This document shows, piece after piece, positions 1 to 8,494 of a DNA stretch of 36,353 nucleotides. The translations under genes were made by a program, and so were the position numbers. Source of the stretch: a virus. Under the pieces are notes generated by a model. The model had not been told where the DNA came from, made no database searches, and worked only from the letters and a program-made list of their open reading frames with translations. Numbering within the stretch: the first letter of the stretch is position 1; the number at the start of each line of letters is the position of its first letter. The stretch is from positions 1-36,353 of the IMG/VR virus record IMGVR_UViG_3300037042_002853; one strand, 5' to 3'.

Positions 1-755
1 TACCCCGTAATTAGGAATGGGACTGTTGTATAATTGTAACTTGATTGGTCGTACACATCACAATTAGAATCTCCTGTAAATAAATAATCATACATCAACG
101 AAGTCCCTGACCAATTACCTCCCGCAGGAGTAAAATAAGCCGTTCCATTAGGGTTAGTTGCAATAACATTCGTAAACGGTACCGTAACATCTTTTTTAAT
201 AACATTATATCCCCATGGACTCATTCCCGACATTATAATGGTATATTCACCATTAGATGCGTAAGTATGGGTATAATAGTTAGGGGCCGTAATAGGAACT
301 AATTGTGGTGGGGAACCATCTCCCCAGTCAATCTGATAGTTTGCAAAGGTTAAATACTTTTTAAACTCGGTGTCTGAAGTATTGTAAAAATAATATGTGT
401 TTGGAGCATAGGTTGAGGCAGAAAATAAAAAATTAGTCATTGTATCTTTTTGTAACACCATTCCATCAAATACCGAATAATACCCGATATCAATTGTGGT
501 TTCACTAAGAAAAATTGGGATGGTCAATCCTGTTAATAAAGAAGTTCCTCCTGTACCTCCTGTCACTATTTGTGTCATTGCGGAATAAACTCGAGTGTAC
601 CCCGTATATTGAATAGTTGTGGTGGTTGTTGTTATATCACAACAAGGGTCCCCACTTAATTTAAATTGTGAATCTCCCGCATCGTAAGGAACAAGAAATA
701 AATCTCCATTAATTACTTCAGGGGAAATTCGTATACTATAATATCTATCGTCCAT
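1..755 (-). CDS. PKD-domain virion protein, 3' end off window (partial)
   Basis: An open frame starts with ATG at 755-753 and runs without a stop to the left edge, giving 251 visible residues. It starts MDDRYYSIRISPEVINGDLF. Around residues 37-46 there is a CCDI segment followed by six threonines, which looks like a flexible linker. Around residues 130-190 there is a PKD-like beta-sandwich signature: Y-Q-I-D-W-G-D-G-S-P-P, then Y-T-H-T-Y-x-x-x-G-E-Y-T. PKD folds in tail proteins usually act as adhesin or spacer modules, so a role in a tail fibre or baseplate appendage is inferred. The start codon overlaps the stop of the preceding gene (TAATG), which implies translational coupling at the end of the baseplate operon. 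The C-terminus and any receptor-binding domain are not visible. Confidence 0.75.
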   Translation of the reverse strand, partial: MDDRYYSIRISPEVINGDLFLVPYDAGDSQFKLSGDPCCDITTTTTTIQYTGYTRVYSAMTQIVTGGTGGTSLLTGLTIPIFLSETTIDIGYYSVFDGMVLQKDTMTNFLFSASTYAPNTYYFYNTSDTEFKKYLTFANYQIDWGDGSPPQLVPITAPNYYTHTYASNGEYTIIMSGMSPWGYNVIKKDVTVPFTNVIATNPNGTAYFTPAGGNWSGTSLMYDYLFTGDSNCDVYDQSSYNYTTVPFLITG

Positions 756-1567
756 TATGGGTTAATATATTCATACCATTTTATTGGTGAGCCCGTACCT
801 ATACGGTTATTTAAATAATCAAAAACCTCGTAAGTTTTTGTTGTATAATTTATTGTCACTTTATTAAAAAAATATCGACCACTATCAAATATAAATTTAT
901 TCGACAAAGATGATTGTGGTTCATTCATCATCTTAACAAAAACACCAAGTCTACCATCAAAAAATTTAGCGGACATATAAAACGTGTTAATATTTAAAAA
1001 CGCCTCATTTTTTAACCAATAAATAAAAAACCCTTCTTTATCACCAACAAAATCTAATGTGTATGACGGTTTTCTAATATTAACATTTGGTATTAATGGT
1101 GAAATACTTACATTTTCTGTTGCCCCTTGTTGTACAGGAATTATTATTGTAAAATAATTTGTTTGACTTTGGGTATCCTTAGTATCATAAAAATCAAGTT
1201 TAAAAAATGATTTTGTAAACGGTTTCTCGTAATAATAAATTTGAGTACTCGAAAATCCTGAAGGGTTTGCGTTTGGAAATAGATAACTATTTACCCAATC
1301 GGTAGGTGTGGTTGATGCGCTCACTGGAACACTAGAATCATAAAAATAAAAGTCGTATTTAATGTCGGTTTTTTGGTTTGGATTATACGGTAAATGACTA
1401 AATCTTAATATTTCAAAATCTTTTGCAATCCCAATAATATCAACCAAAACTTCTTCTTCATAAAGTTCAATACTGTCATCTCTACCATAGAAATCCCACT
1501 TGATTTCGATAGGTAAATCAATTGACTTATTTCCTTTTGGTATGGTAAATAAAAATTTGTTACTCAC
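755..1567 (-). CDS. Hypothetical structural protein, 270 aa
   Basis: I do not recognise the family. The protein is rich in aromatic and polar residues (many F, Y, N, S, T), has no predicted membrane segment, and its composition suggests beta structure, like its neighbours. Its start overlaps the end of the 597-residue gene by 8 bases and its stop overlaps the start of the PKD protein by 1 base, so the three are almost certainly co-translated. Position downstream of gp25 and gp6 suggests a baseplate wedge, fibre or fibre-connector component; this is inferred from context only. Confidence 0.6.
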   Translation of the reverse strand: MSNKFLFTIPKGNKSIDLPIEIKWDFYGRDDSIELYEEEVLVDIIGIAKDFEILRFSHLPYNPNQKTDIKYDFYFYDSSVPVSASTTPTDWVNSYLFPNANPSGFSSTQIYYYEKPFTKSFFKLDFYDTKDTQSQTNYFTIIIPVQQGATENVSISPLIPNVNIRKPSYTLDFVGDKEGFFIYWLKNEAFLNINTFYMSAKFFDGRLGVFVKMMNEPQSSLSNKFIFDSGRYFFNKVTINYTTKTYEVFDYLNNRIGTGSPIKWYEYINP

Positions 1568-3353
1568 AAGGGTCTATAGTTGGGTCTGCGATTATGGTCT
1601 GTTCATTATAATTAGTTCCTTCAGGTATTATTCTAAAAATAATGTTTTTAAAAGGATAATGAACACCGTTCAAAAAAGGATAACTAAGACCAATACCACC
1701 ACTGTCAACAAAACCGTAAGGATATAAATCCCTCCAAATAAATAAATTTTTGGTCGTTGAGAAATGAGAATAGTCAGGTATTCCTACAACATTTTTAATA
1801 TCACCATCTTCAATATAATCTGAATAAACTCTTGTTGTTAACACATGATGTGGTTGATAATAATACCCGAGTTGATTTGCAACGTTTCCTCCAATTCTAA
1901 ATGAAAAAGGATTAAAGGTTAGTTTATGAAATAGATTAGAAATAACTCTTTCTTGTTGGTCATAGTCATTCCACTCACAACAATCGCCATCAATTATATC
2001 TCCCTCTTTAAGAGATTCGACATAAGTGAAGGTTATTAACCCTGAACCTGGTCCATATCCAAAACTAATTGGTGTTGTATAACTTCCCATAGGAAAATTA
2101 CAATCAGAATCACTATTACTTGTTGACCACCAAGAACTAGGAAGTCCTGAAGAATTTAAAGGTAGATTAAATTCCCACCCTTCTCTTAACCCAAAATAAT
2201 CTGTACTTGGATATGCTTTAGGTCTTCCAAACATCCACCCAAAATAACCTTTATATATGACGGTAAAGAATAATTCAGTAATTGGTCTTTTTTGATTATC
2301 TCTAATTGGGTTAACCCTAACATCTTTATTGAATGATAGTGTGTAAGATTGTGACCCTTCTTTAACCGAAACTCTCGCAACTTGATTTGGTGTAAATCCA
2401 CTACTTTCGTATTTCTTTTTTTCTCCAAAAATATTTTGTTCAAACCCCGCATTAACTAAGACGGCATTTTCTGATTCTGTTAATATTTTATTTTTTCTAA
2501 CATAGTATGTTGAAATAGTATCCGACTCATTATTTTTTAAAATAACCCTTTTTGCGGTTCCCGTTACACCATCGTTAAAAGTTCCCCCCAAATACCCAAC
2601 GTCAAGTATATTAAAAACATACTCCTCACTTCCAAAGGTACTAACGCCTAACGAATCTATTTGGAATAAGTCGACACCATTATAAGAAAAGTTCAACTTA
2701 ACAAATTCTCCCACCGACATTCCATGTTTAACGGGACTTCTAAACGAAATAGTATTTCTACCATTATACACCGTATTCTCAATGATAAACGGTATACCAT
2801 CACCAACAATCCAATTTAAAATAATGTTAGTTTTTTTATCAGTAGCACTCATAGGTTTTGTATAGTCATTTTCATAACCATAACTAACAAAGAAATTCCA
2901 ATTGTAACTTGAGGCACTTTTTGGTATAAAATTTAAATGTTCGTTTGGTGGTTGTGTATACCCACTTACATTATAATCAGTTCTAATAAAAGCAAATTCA
3001 TTGTATTGGGGAAATCCCGTCCACGATATGGTTGTTGCTCCACTGAGACATTGAAGGGCCGCGGCCGAAGCAGAATTTAAATAATACAGATTATTTTCAA
3101 ATGGAGGATAGTTGGTAAAACCTGAATAAGCGTTTTGGAATAAAAGTGAAAATTTACATGTGGGTCTAATAATATCTGAACTTTGTCGTTCGTCATCAAA
3201 AACTTGTTCTAACTCAATATTAATATTTCTATCGAATTCAACATTTTCTTTTGCCGTTTGTATTAATGGCACGTTGAACAGTAATGTTGTGTTAGGAGCT
3301 GATTTATATCGTAATGACCCTAAAATTACTCTTATATCTTGTCTATTTCCCAT
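1560..3353 (-). CDS. Hypothetical large virion protein, 597 aa
   Basis: Starts MGNRQDIRVILGSLRYKSAP, one base after the stop of the 1688-residue gene. No catalytic motif is evident. The sequence looks like beta-rich structural protein: frequent G, N, S, Y, W, with segments such as G-Y-F-G-W-M-F-G and G-D-C-C-E-W-N-D-Y-D. There are scattered cysteines, no signal peptide and no hydrophobic membrane segment. The length resembles T4 gp10 (about 600 residues) and the position after gp6 fits a baseplate wedge or fibre protein, but I see no sequence signature that would justify the gp10 name. Confidence 0.6.
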   Translation of the reverse strand: MGNRQDIRVILGSLRYKSAPNTTLLFNVPLIQTAKENVEFDRNINIELEQVFDDERQSSDIIRPTCKFSLLFQNAYSGFTNYPPFENNLYYLNSASAAALQCLSGATTISWTGFPQYNEFAFIRTDYNVSGYTQPPNEHLNFIPKSASSYNWNFFVSYGYENDYTKPMSATDKKTNIILNWIVGDGIPFIIENTVYNGRNTISFRSPVKHGMSVGEFVKLNFSYNGVDLFQIDSLGVSTFGSEEYVFNILDVGYLGGTFNDGVTGTAKRVILKNNESDTISTYYVRKNKILTESENAVLVNAGFEQNIFGEKKKYESSGFTPNQVARVSVKEGSQSYTLSFNKDVRVNPIRDNQKRPITELFFTVIYKGYFGWMFGRPKAYPSTDYFGLREGWEFNLPLNSSGLPSSWWSTSNSDSDCNFPMGSYTTPISFGYGPGSGLITFTYVESLKEGDIIDGDCCEWNDYDQQERVISNLFHKLTFNPFSFRIGGNVANQLGYYYQPHHVLTTRVYSDYIEDGDIKNVVGIPDYSHFSTTKNLFIWRDLYPYGFVDSGGIGLSYPFLNGVHYPFKNIIFRIIPEGTNYNEQTIIADPTIDPCE

Positions 3354-3354
3354 A

Positions 3355-6300
3355 TTAATCGGTTATTATTTCAAATCCTATCCATTTAATTGCAAACCTA
3401 TCAAATGACGTTTTACCTTTTTTAAGTCCAAAATAAAAGTGGTATGGAGCTCCTACAGTAATAATTCTACTAATAGGATTACTAAATGGAGCGGTATTAG
3501 GGTCTTGTGAAGTAAAAATAGGGTTATAATTACCCAAACTATCAACAGAATAAATGTATCCTTTATAGTCTTTGATTAAAGTACTACCGTTTGTTCTAAA
3601 GTATCTTGAGTTTTGTTCTATTCTATCTAAGGTCTGATATTTGTGAGTAAAAAATTCTGTATTTAGAGTATTGGTGTACCAATCATTACTTTGTGAACCA
3701 AAAATACTATACGGAGTTGAGCCTTCTTTTATCTCCCACTGATAAAAAGGTACGGATTGTGTAAACACATTAAAGTAATTGAATGCACAGGTGTCGGTAA
3801 CCATTGCTGAGTCATTAATAATGGTTCTTTTAGGACTAATAAAATCTCTAACCTGTGTGTCTGAAGAAAAGAAAATTCCAATAATACCATCGGCAACACC
3901 CCCACCATTAAAGAAAATTGGGTCTTGTAGAGGAGATGGTAATGATGGATAATTATCGGGTTCAAAATCAACAACACCTAACTCTGAACTTATTGATATC
4001 ATTTGAGCGTAATCTGCGTCAACAAAAAGTTTATTTCTTTTATTAAAATACGAAAGAATGTTTCCTCCTCCAGCACCTAATAACTGAGCCAAAAAACTCG
4101 TACTCGCTAATCTACTAATAATAAGTAAATTTAATATTTCCGAAACATCCGTAAAAGTTGTTGACCTCAATTTCTTAACAACGTACCCATCATAATCATC
4201 CGACATAATAATCTCTTGAAGAAATTGACTTCTAGGCCCTAAGTCCATGATAGTTGTTGGGAATTTTAAATTCTTGACATTCCCTTTATATGATGAATAA
4301 TTAGGTGCGTCCGCCCCAATAAATTTAGTACCATCCCAAGGACTACTTCTGTAGTAAAAATTATTTGTTGGGTGTAGAATTACCGTATCCCTACAATATT
4401 CACTGTAAGGAGCATTTGGTGGGGTTGAGGTAGGACTTGTAAAAAATCTATCGTTTTTGATGTTGAATGCGTATAATGTTCCGTTAATCCAATTGTTTGT
4501 AAAAATATGTGACCAAACATCTCTACACGCACCAAAGGTAATTTGAACTCTTGACGACCACTCAGCAACTATTTTAATATCTTTAACTAACGATGAGAAA
4601 ATTTTTGTTATTGTAATATAACAACCATTTTCCATAATTAATTCGTGATTTGAGGTTCCATTTTCATAACACGATGGAGAAGGAGCATTTGATGGAGTAT
4701 AAAAACCAAATTCATTAGGTATAACGTTATTATAACAACCTAACGGTATCATTGTATTACAGTTAAATGTCTCTAAAACGGACCCTGTCATTGCACTTGA
4801 ACTTATTGGGTCAGGTCCCGCCTCAGGAACCGATGGTGAATTACTTTGAATTCCTTCAGTATTGGTTACCGTTCCATCATCACCAATTTGGTATGCGGAA
4901 AAATTAATGTTTTGTTGTAATGCGTAACTGTTACCCGCACTATCAAGGGTTAACGTTGATGTCGGAAGTCTATCTGACCTCATAATAATTTGATTACCAT
5001 TAGACCCTAATCCAACAGGGTAACTATACGTACCAGAATATCTTGGAGCATAATAATACCCATTAATTGTTGGTGATGCGATAGTGTTTACAGGTATATT
5101 GACTTGTTGTAACATTACCGAACCACCGTCAACAATTTCATTAACAAAATATCCTCTATTATCCGCAAGAGGATAACTATTAACCGAATTAGTAAAAAAA
5201 CTATTGTAAGGTCCGCAAAAGGGGAATGAAGCAACCATATCCCACTCTATTGTGAAACCATTTTGAGGAAATGATTTAATTGAAGAAGCATTATATAACC
5301 CAGTTTGACATGCCACAGATAATTGTGGTGCCAATGATGGAGTAAACAGTAAATTAAGATTATCCAACGATGAATAATAACTTGGGAAATTTGATGTAAA
5401 CGCACTGTATGAGGCAAACCCCGTTAATGCTGGTTGGAAGTGGAACGACTTATAATATAAATGATTACCAAGTGTGTCAGTATTCATTACGTTTGAAATC
5501 ATTGTATGTCTTACTGATGGTATTCCCCCTTGAATAGGATGATTTAACTTATATAAACCTGAAACAATTCTTGTTGGTGTTGTATATCCAAACAATAAAC
5601 TTAAATCGTAACTATTCTGACATCTTGAGGAATACGGGTCAACTCCTCTAACCATTATCACTATAACTTGTTTATCGGCATCGATAAACATTGATAAAGG
5701 ATTATAATATAATGGTGATGGAAATTGAACACAGTTATCAGCAGACAAAAATGTAAACGTCATATTATTATACAAATACCTTTTATTTAGACTTAAATCA
5801 CTTGCGAGAGGATTACAAGAACCCGAAAAAGTATTATAGGTCATTGCGGTAATAACTTGAAAATATTCTGCGTCCATAGGGAACTTAGCGTATGACGCGT
5901 CATCCGGGTCTTGGGTTATTTGATAAGGTATACTTATTGGAGCTCCTACTGGTGATGTATAATCAGAATATTGAACTGTAATTGTTCCCGTGTCATTAAT
6001 TGAAGTTCCCGTAATACTTTTGGTGCCGTATTGGTTGTATGAAGTAACACCTGTTAAATTTACGTCCTGAGATAATGAGGGGTCTTGGAAAGAAATGAGT
6101 TGTCCCGCGGGAAAAGTCGATAATTGACTTTCTCGACATGAGATAACCACAACATTATCATAATGAAAGGTTGTTGCGGAGGCATTTAATGTTGTGTCAA
6201 AAGTAACTTTAATTCTATTATGACCACCACCAGGGTTTGCTCCTCCAAAATCGTTAAAGTATTTTGCTTTATTATTAAATAAATTTATTCTTTCGGCTAA

Positions 6301-8421
6301 AGTAATACTTGATGTGAACATATATCTGTCATCACCGCTCGAGTCTTGTCCATAAGTTTGTAGTTCAGGGACCAAGGATTTTGAAGTAGGGTTAACGTTA
6401 TCAATTGCTTTACCAGACATCATTGATGAAAATGCGTCAGGAAAAGTTAATGATGGTTGGAAATGTATAACATTATACTCTGTTGAAATTGAGTACTGAG
6501 ATAAAATCCCATTTACCCCTGCTGAATTAATAATTGCGGTAGTATCAACTGATACAGGAGAGTCCCCATCAGCGTCCCCCTCAACAGTATCCCCTTCTTT
6601 ACAGGAACATAATTCACAATCAGGATATGATAAGTTAGGTAAACGTAAATGAACAAATAATTTCCATAAATTTAATAGGTCTTTAATCAATGTTATCATG
6701 TCCTCGATAGTAGGACAATCTTTCTTATTTAAATTCCCACCAAATTTATTTACGATAGTTATAATCGCATTTATAAGGTTACATATAAAAATAACAATAA
6801 TAAAAACAATCGCAACAACAACCGCCAATATTGGACCTAAAATGAATTTTAATAAAAACGCTAATATATGTGCAACAATTAATAATAAAATGATAATAGG
6901 TTTAAAAACAAACATCATATAAACAAATAAAAGATATATAATGTCAAATCTAAAAAACGAATCGTTTGTTGGAAATTTAACGTTCTCACTTTCACAAACA
7001 TCATCCAAAATGTGTTTTATTGTAATCATTCTATTTGGAAGAAACCCTTTTCTATATTGGTCAATCATCTGTGACACAGTATAAACTTTATTATACAACA
7101 TCTCATAAAACGTGTCTTCACAATTAATCGCCGATTGTACGTCAGCATAATCATTCCAATCTAAACTAAAAGCATAACTTTTAATTGCGGTAGAATAGTT
7201 GGTATAAGGAGTCTGAAGGGGGTCATCACCACTTCCGTTAGTCCACCCATATTCTCTAATATTAGGGACTAAAAAATACCCTCGTTTAATTGCCTCACTT
7301 AATGAAGGCGATTGATTCCACTTAACCTTAAATCGATACTTTCCTTTTGTTGGTATACCTTGTTTAGGGTCATTTGATAATACTCTTTCACCAAATTCAT
7401 TTGTTATGATATAATCCAAGTTCATTGGAACATCTACTAACCAAGCACCGTTTTCATCGATAACTTGTCCTCCATCTTCTAATGAAACAGTTTCTAAAAT
7501 AGGTTGACCATTAATATCTTGAGCAATGGTTTGTCTTATCGCCAAAATTTCTCCAGGTCCAGCAACTAATCCACATAAGTTACCTTGTTTTAGTTTTGGT
7601 TTACAGTTTCTTTTTTGGAATTGGTTATCAGCATTTGATATTATTGACCCCATAAAAATTGATGTAGGGGTTATAGTAATATTGGCTTCATCAGTTAAGT
7701 CAAAGTCAGTTCTTGTAACACCTAAATTACAAATTTCGGGTTGACCCCATAATGGTTCAACTTCTATAACACGATTAATTGTAATAATCTGAGGTAACTC
7801 ATTTAAGTTAGTTGAACTTTTAAACTTTGTTCCCGCAACTTGGGATGGAGTGGCTACGCCCATACGAATTAAATCCTGAGGCGATAACGAAAATTCTCCA
7901 ATATCCGATAAATCAACATCAACATGTAGTGTTTGTGACCCTGTAGGGACACCAAAAATCATATAATCACCACTATCGTTAGTTTTTGCAGTATACTTAA
8001 AATACTTGTCATACACCTCAATTAATGTGGGGTCAACTAACACATCATGTTTATCGAAAAAAGTTCCTGTGGGTGAGTGATTACTATATGATGGTAGATA
8101 TGGTAATAAATTATATCTATAACCATCGTCATTTAATTCGGATAAAGTTTTATAGGGATATAAGTCAGAAATTATTGGGTTTGTCGTGTCTTCATTTGTC
8201 AATGGAATAAACACCGATATTTTGGCGTTAGGTATACCAAAACCATCATTAGCGGTAACTCTACCAATAATTACACCATAATCAGAACACTGTCTTGTGT
8301 ATATTTGACTCTGTAATATTTTAAGAGATAGAATTTCAAGATATTCAAACTCTTGGTCTATTAAAACCTTTATTGACTTATCTACACCTACTTGAGTTCT
8401 TATTCTATATGAATTCGACAT
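3355..8421 (-). CDS. Giant baseplate/tail protein with transthyretin-like domain and hydrophobic block, 1688 aa
   Basis: Residues 49-73 (V-I-I-G-R-V-T-A-N-D-G-F-G-I-P-N-A-K-I-S-V) and 141-170 (Y-T-A-K-T-N-D-S-G-D-Y-M-I-F-G-V-P-x-G) look like the two halves of a carboxypeptidase-regulatory/transthyretin-like beta sandwich, separated by an insert of about 65 residues. Residues about 490-568 are a long hydrophobic block able to form two or more transmembrane helices, followed by C-E-L-C-S-C and an acidic G-D-x-x-E-G-D-A-D-G-D stretch. The remaining 1050 residues are Ser/Asn/Tyr/Thr-rich and beta-like. The gene follows gp25 and gp6, where T4 encodes gp7 and gp8 wedge proteins; it may be a functional counterpart, but homology cannot be shown by eye. 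A TATTTAT element lies 13 bases upstream of the ATG. The membrane-like block is unusual for a baseplate protein. Confidence 0.7.
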   Translation of the reverse strand: MSNSYRIRTQVGVDKSIKVLIDQEFEYLEILSLKILQSQIYTRQCSDYGVIIGRVTANDGFGIPNAKISVFIPLTNEDTTNPIISDLYPYKTLSELNDDGYRYNLLPYLPSYSNHSPTGTFFDKHDVLVDPTLIEVYDKYFKYTAKTNDSGDYMIFGVPTGSQTLHVDVDLSDIGEFSLSPQDLIRMGVATPSQVAGTKFKSSTNLNELPQIITINRVIEVEPLWGQPEICNLGVTRTDFDLTDEANITITPTSIFMGSIISNADNQFQKRNCKPKLKQGNLCGLVAGPGEILAIRQTIAQDINGQPILETVSLEDGGQVIDENGAWLVDVPMNLDYIITNEFGERVLSNDPKQGIPTKGKYRFKVKWNQSPSLSEAIKRGYFLVPNIREYGWTNGSGDDPLQTPYTNYSTAIKSYAFSLDWNDYADVQSAINCEDTFYEMLYNKVYTVSQMIDQYRKGFLPNRMITIKHILDDVCESENVKFPTNDSFFRFDIIYLLFVYMMFVFKPIIILLLIVAHILAFLLKFILGPILAVVVAIVFIIVIFICNLINAIITIVNKFGGNLNKKDCPTIEDMITLIKDLLNLWKLFVHLRLPNLSYPDCELCSCKEGDTVEGDADGDSPVSVDTTAIINSAGVNGILSQYSISTEYNVIHFQPSLTFPDAFSSMMSGKAIDNVNPTSKSLVPELQTYGQDSSGDDRYMFTSSITLAERINLFNNKAKYFNDFGGANPGGGHNRIKVTFDTTLNASATTFHYDNVVVISCRESQLSTFPAGQLISFQDPSLSQDVNLTGVTSYNQYGTKSITGTSINDTGTITVQYSDYTSPVGAPISIPYQITQDPDDASYAKFPMDAEYFQVITAMTYNTFSGSCNPLASDLSLNKRYLYNNMTFTFLSADNCVQFPSPLYYNPLSMFIDADKQVIVIMVRGVDPYSSRCQNSYDLSLLFGYTTPTRIVSGLYKLNHPIQGGIPSVRHTMISNVMNTDTLGNHLYYKSFHFQPALTGFASYSAFTSNFPSYYSSLDNLNLLFTPSLAPQLSVACQTGLYNASSIKSFPQNGFTIEWDMVASFPFCGPYNSFFTNSVNSYPLADNRGYFVNEIVDGGSVMLQQVNIPVNTIASPTINGYYYAPRYSGTYSYPVGLGSNGNQIIMRSDRLPTSTLTLDSAGNSYALQQNINFSAYQIGDDGTVTNTEGIQSNSPSVPEAGPDPISSSAMTGSVLETFNCNTMIPLGCYNNVIPNEFGFYTPSNAPSPSCYENGTSNHELIMENGCYITITKIFSSLVKDIKIVAEWSSRVQITFGACRDVWSHIFTNNWINGTLYAFNIKNDRFFTSPTSTPPNAPYSEYCRDTVILHPTNNFYYRSSPWDGTKFIGADAPNYSSYKGNVKNLKFPTTIMDLGPRSQFLQEIIMSDDYDGYVVKKLRSTTFTDVSEILNLLIISRLASTSFLAQLLGAGGGNILSYFNKRNKLFVDADYAQMISISSELGVVDFEPDNYPSLPSPLQDPIFFNGGGVADGIIGIFFSSDTQVRDFISPKRTIINDSAMVTDTCAFNYFNVFTQSVPFYQWEIKEGSTPYSIFGSQSNDWYTNTLNTEFFTHKYQTLDRIEQNSRYFRTNGSTLIKDYKGYIYSVDSLGNYNPIFTSQDPNTAPFSNPISRIITVGAPYHFYFGLKKGKTSFDRFAIKWIGFEIITD

Positions 8422-8434
8422 TATTAATCTTTTT

Positions 8435-8443
8435 TGATAAATA
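8435..8443 (-). promoter_or_regulatory. TATTTAT element upstream of the 1688-residue gene
   Basis: The minus strand reads TATTTATCA, 13 bases before the ATG at 8421, followed by an A-rich leader with no Shine-Dalgarno. The same element stands at nearly the same distance before four other structural genes. Promoter function is inferred. Confidence 0.45.
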
Positions 8444-8494
8444 GTTTATATGCTACTTTCAAAAAGATAAATCATTATTTAATAAAATAAATTA

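Noticed and set aside
2186-2452. 88-codon minus-strand frame inside the 597-residue gene
   Set aside because: It is an alternative frame of the longer gene with basic low-complexity sequence and no independent start signals.
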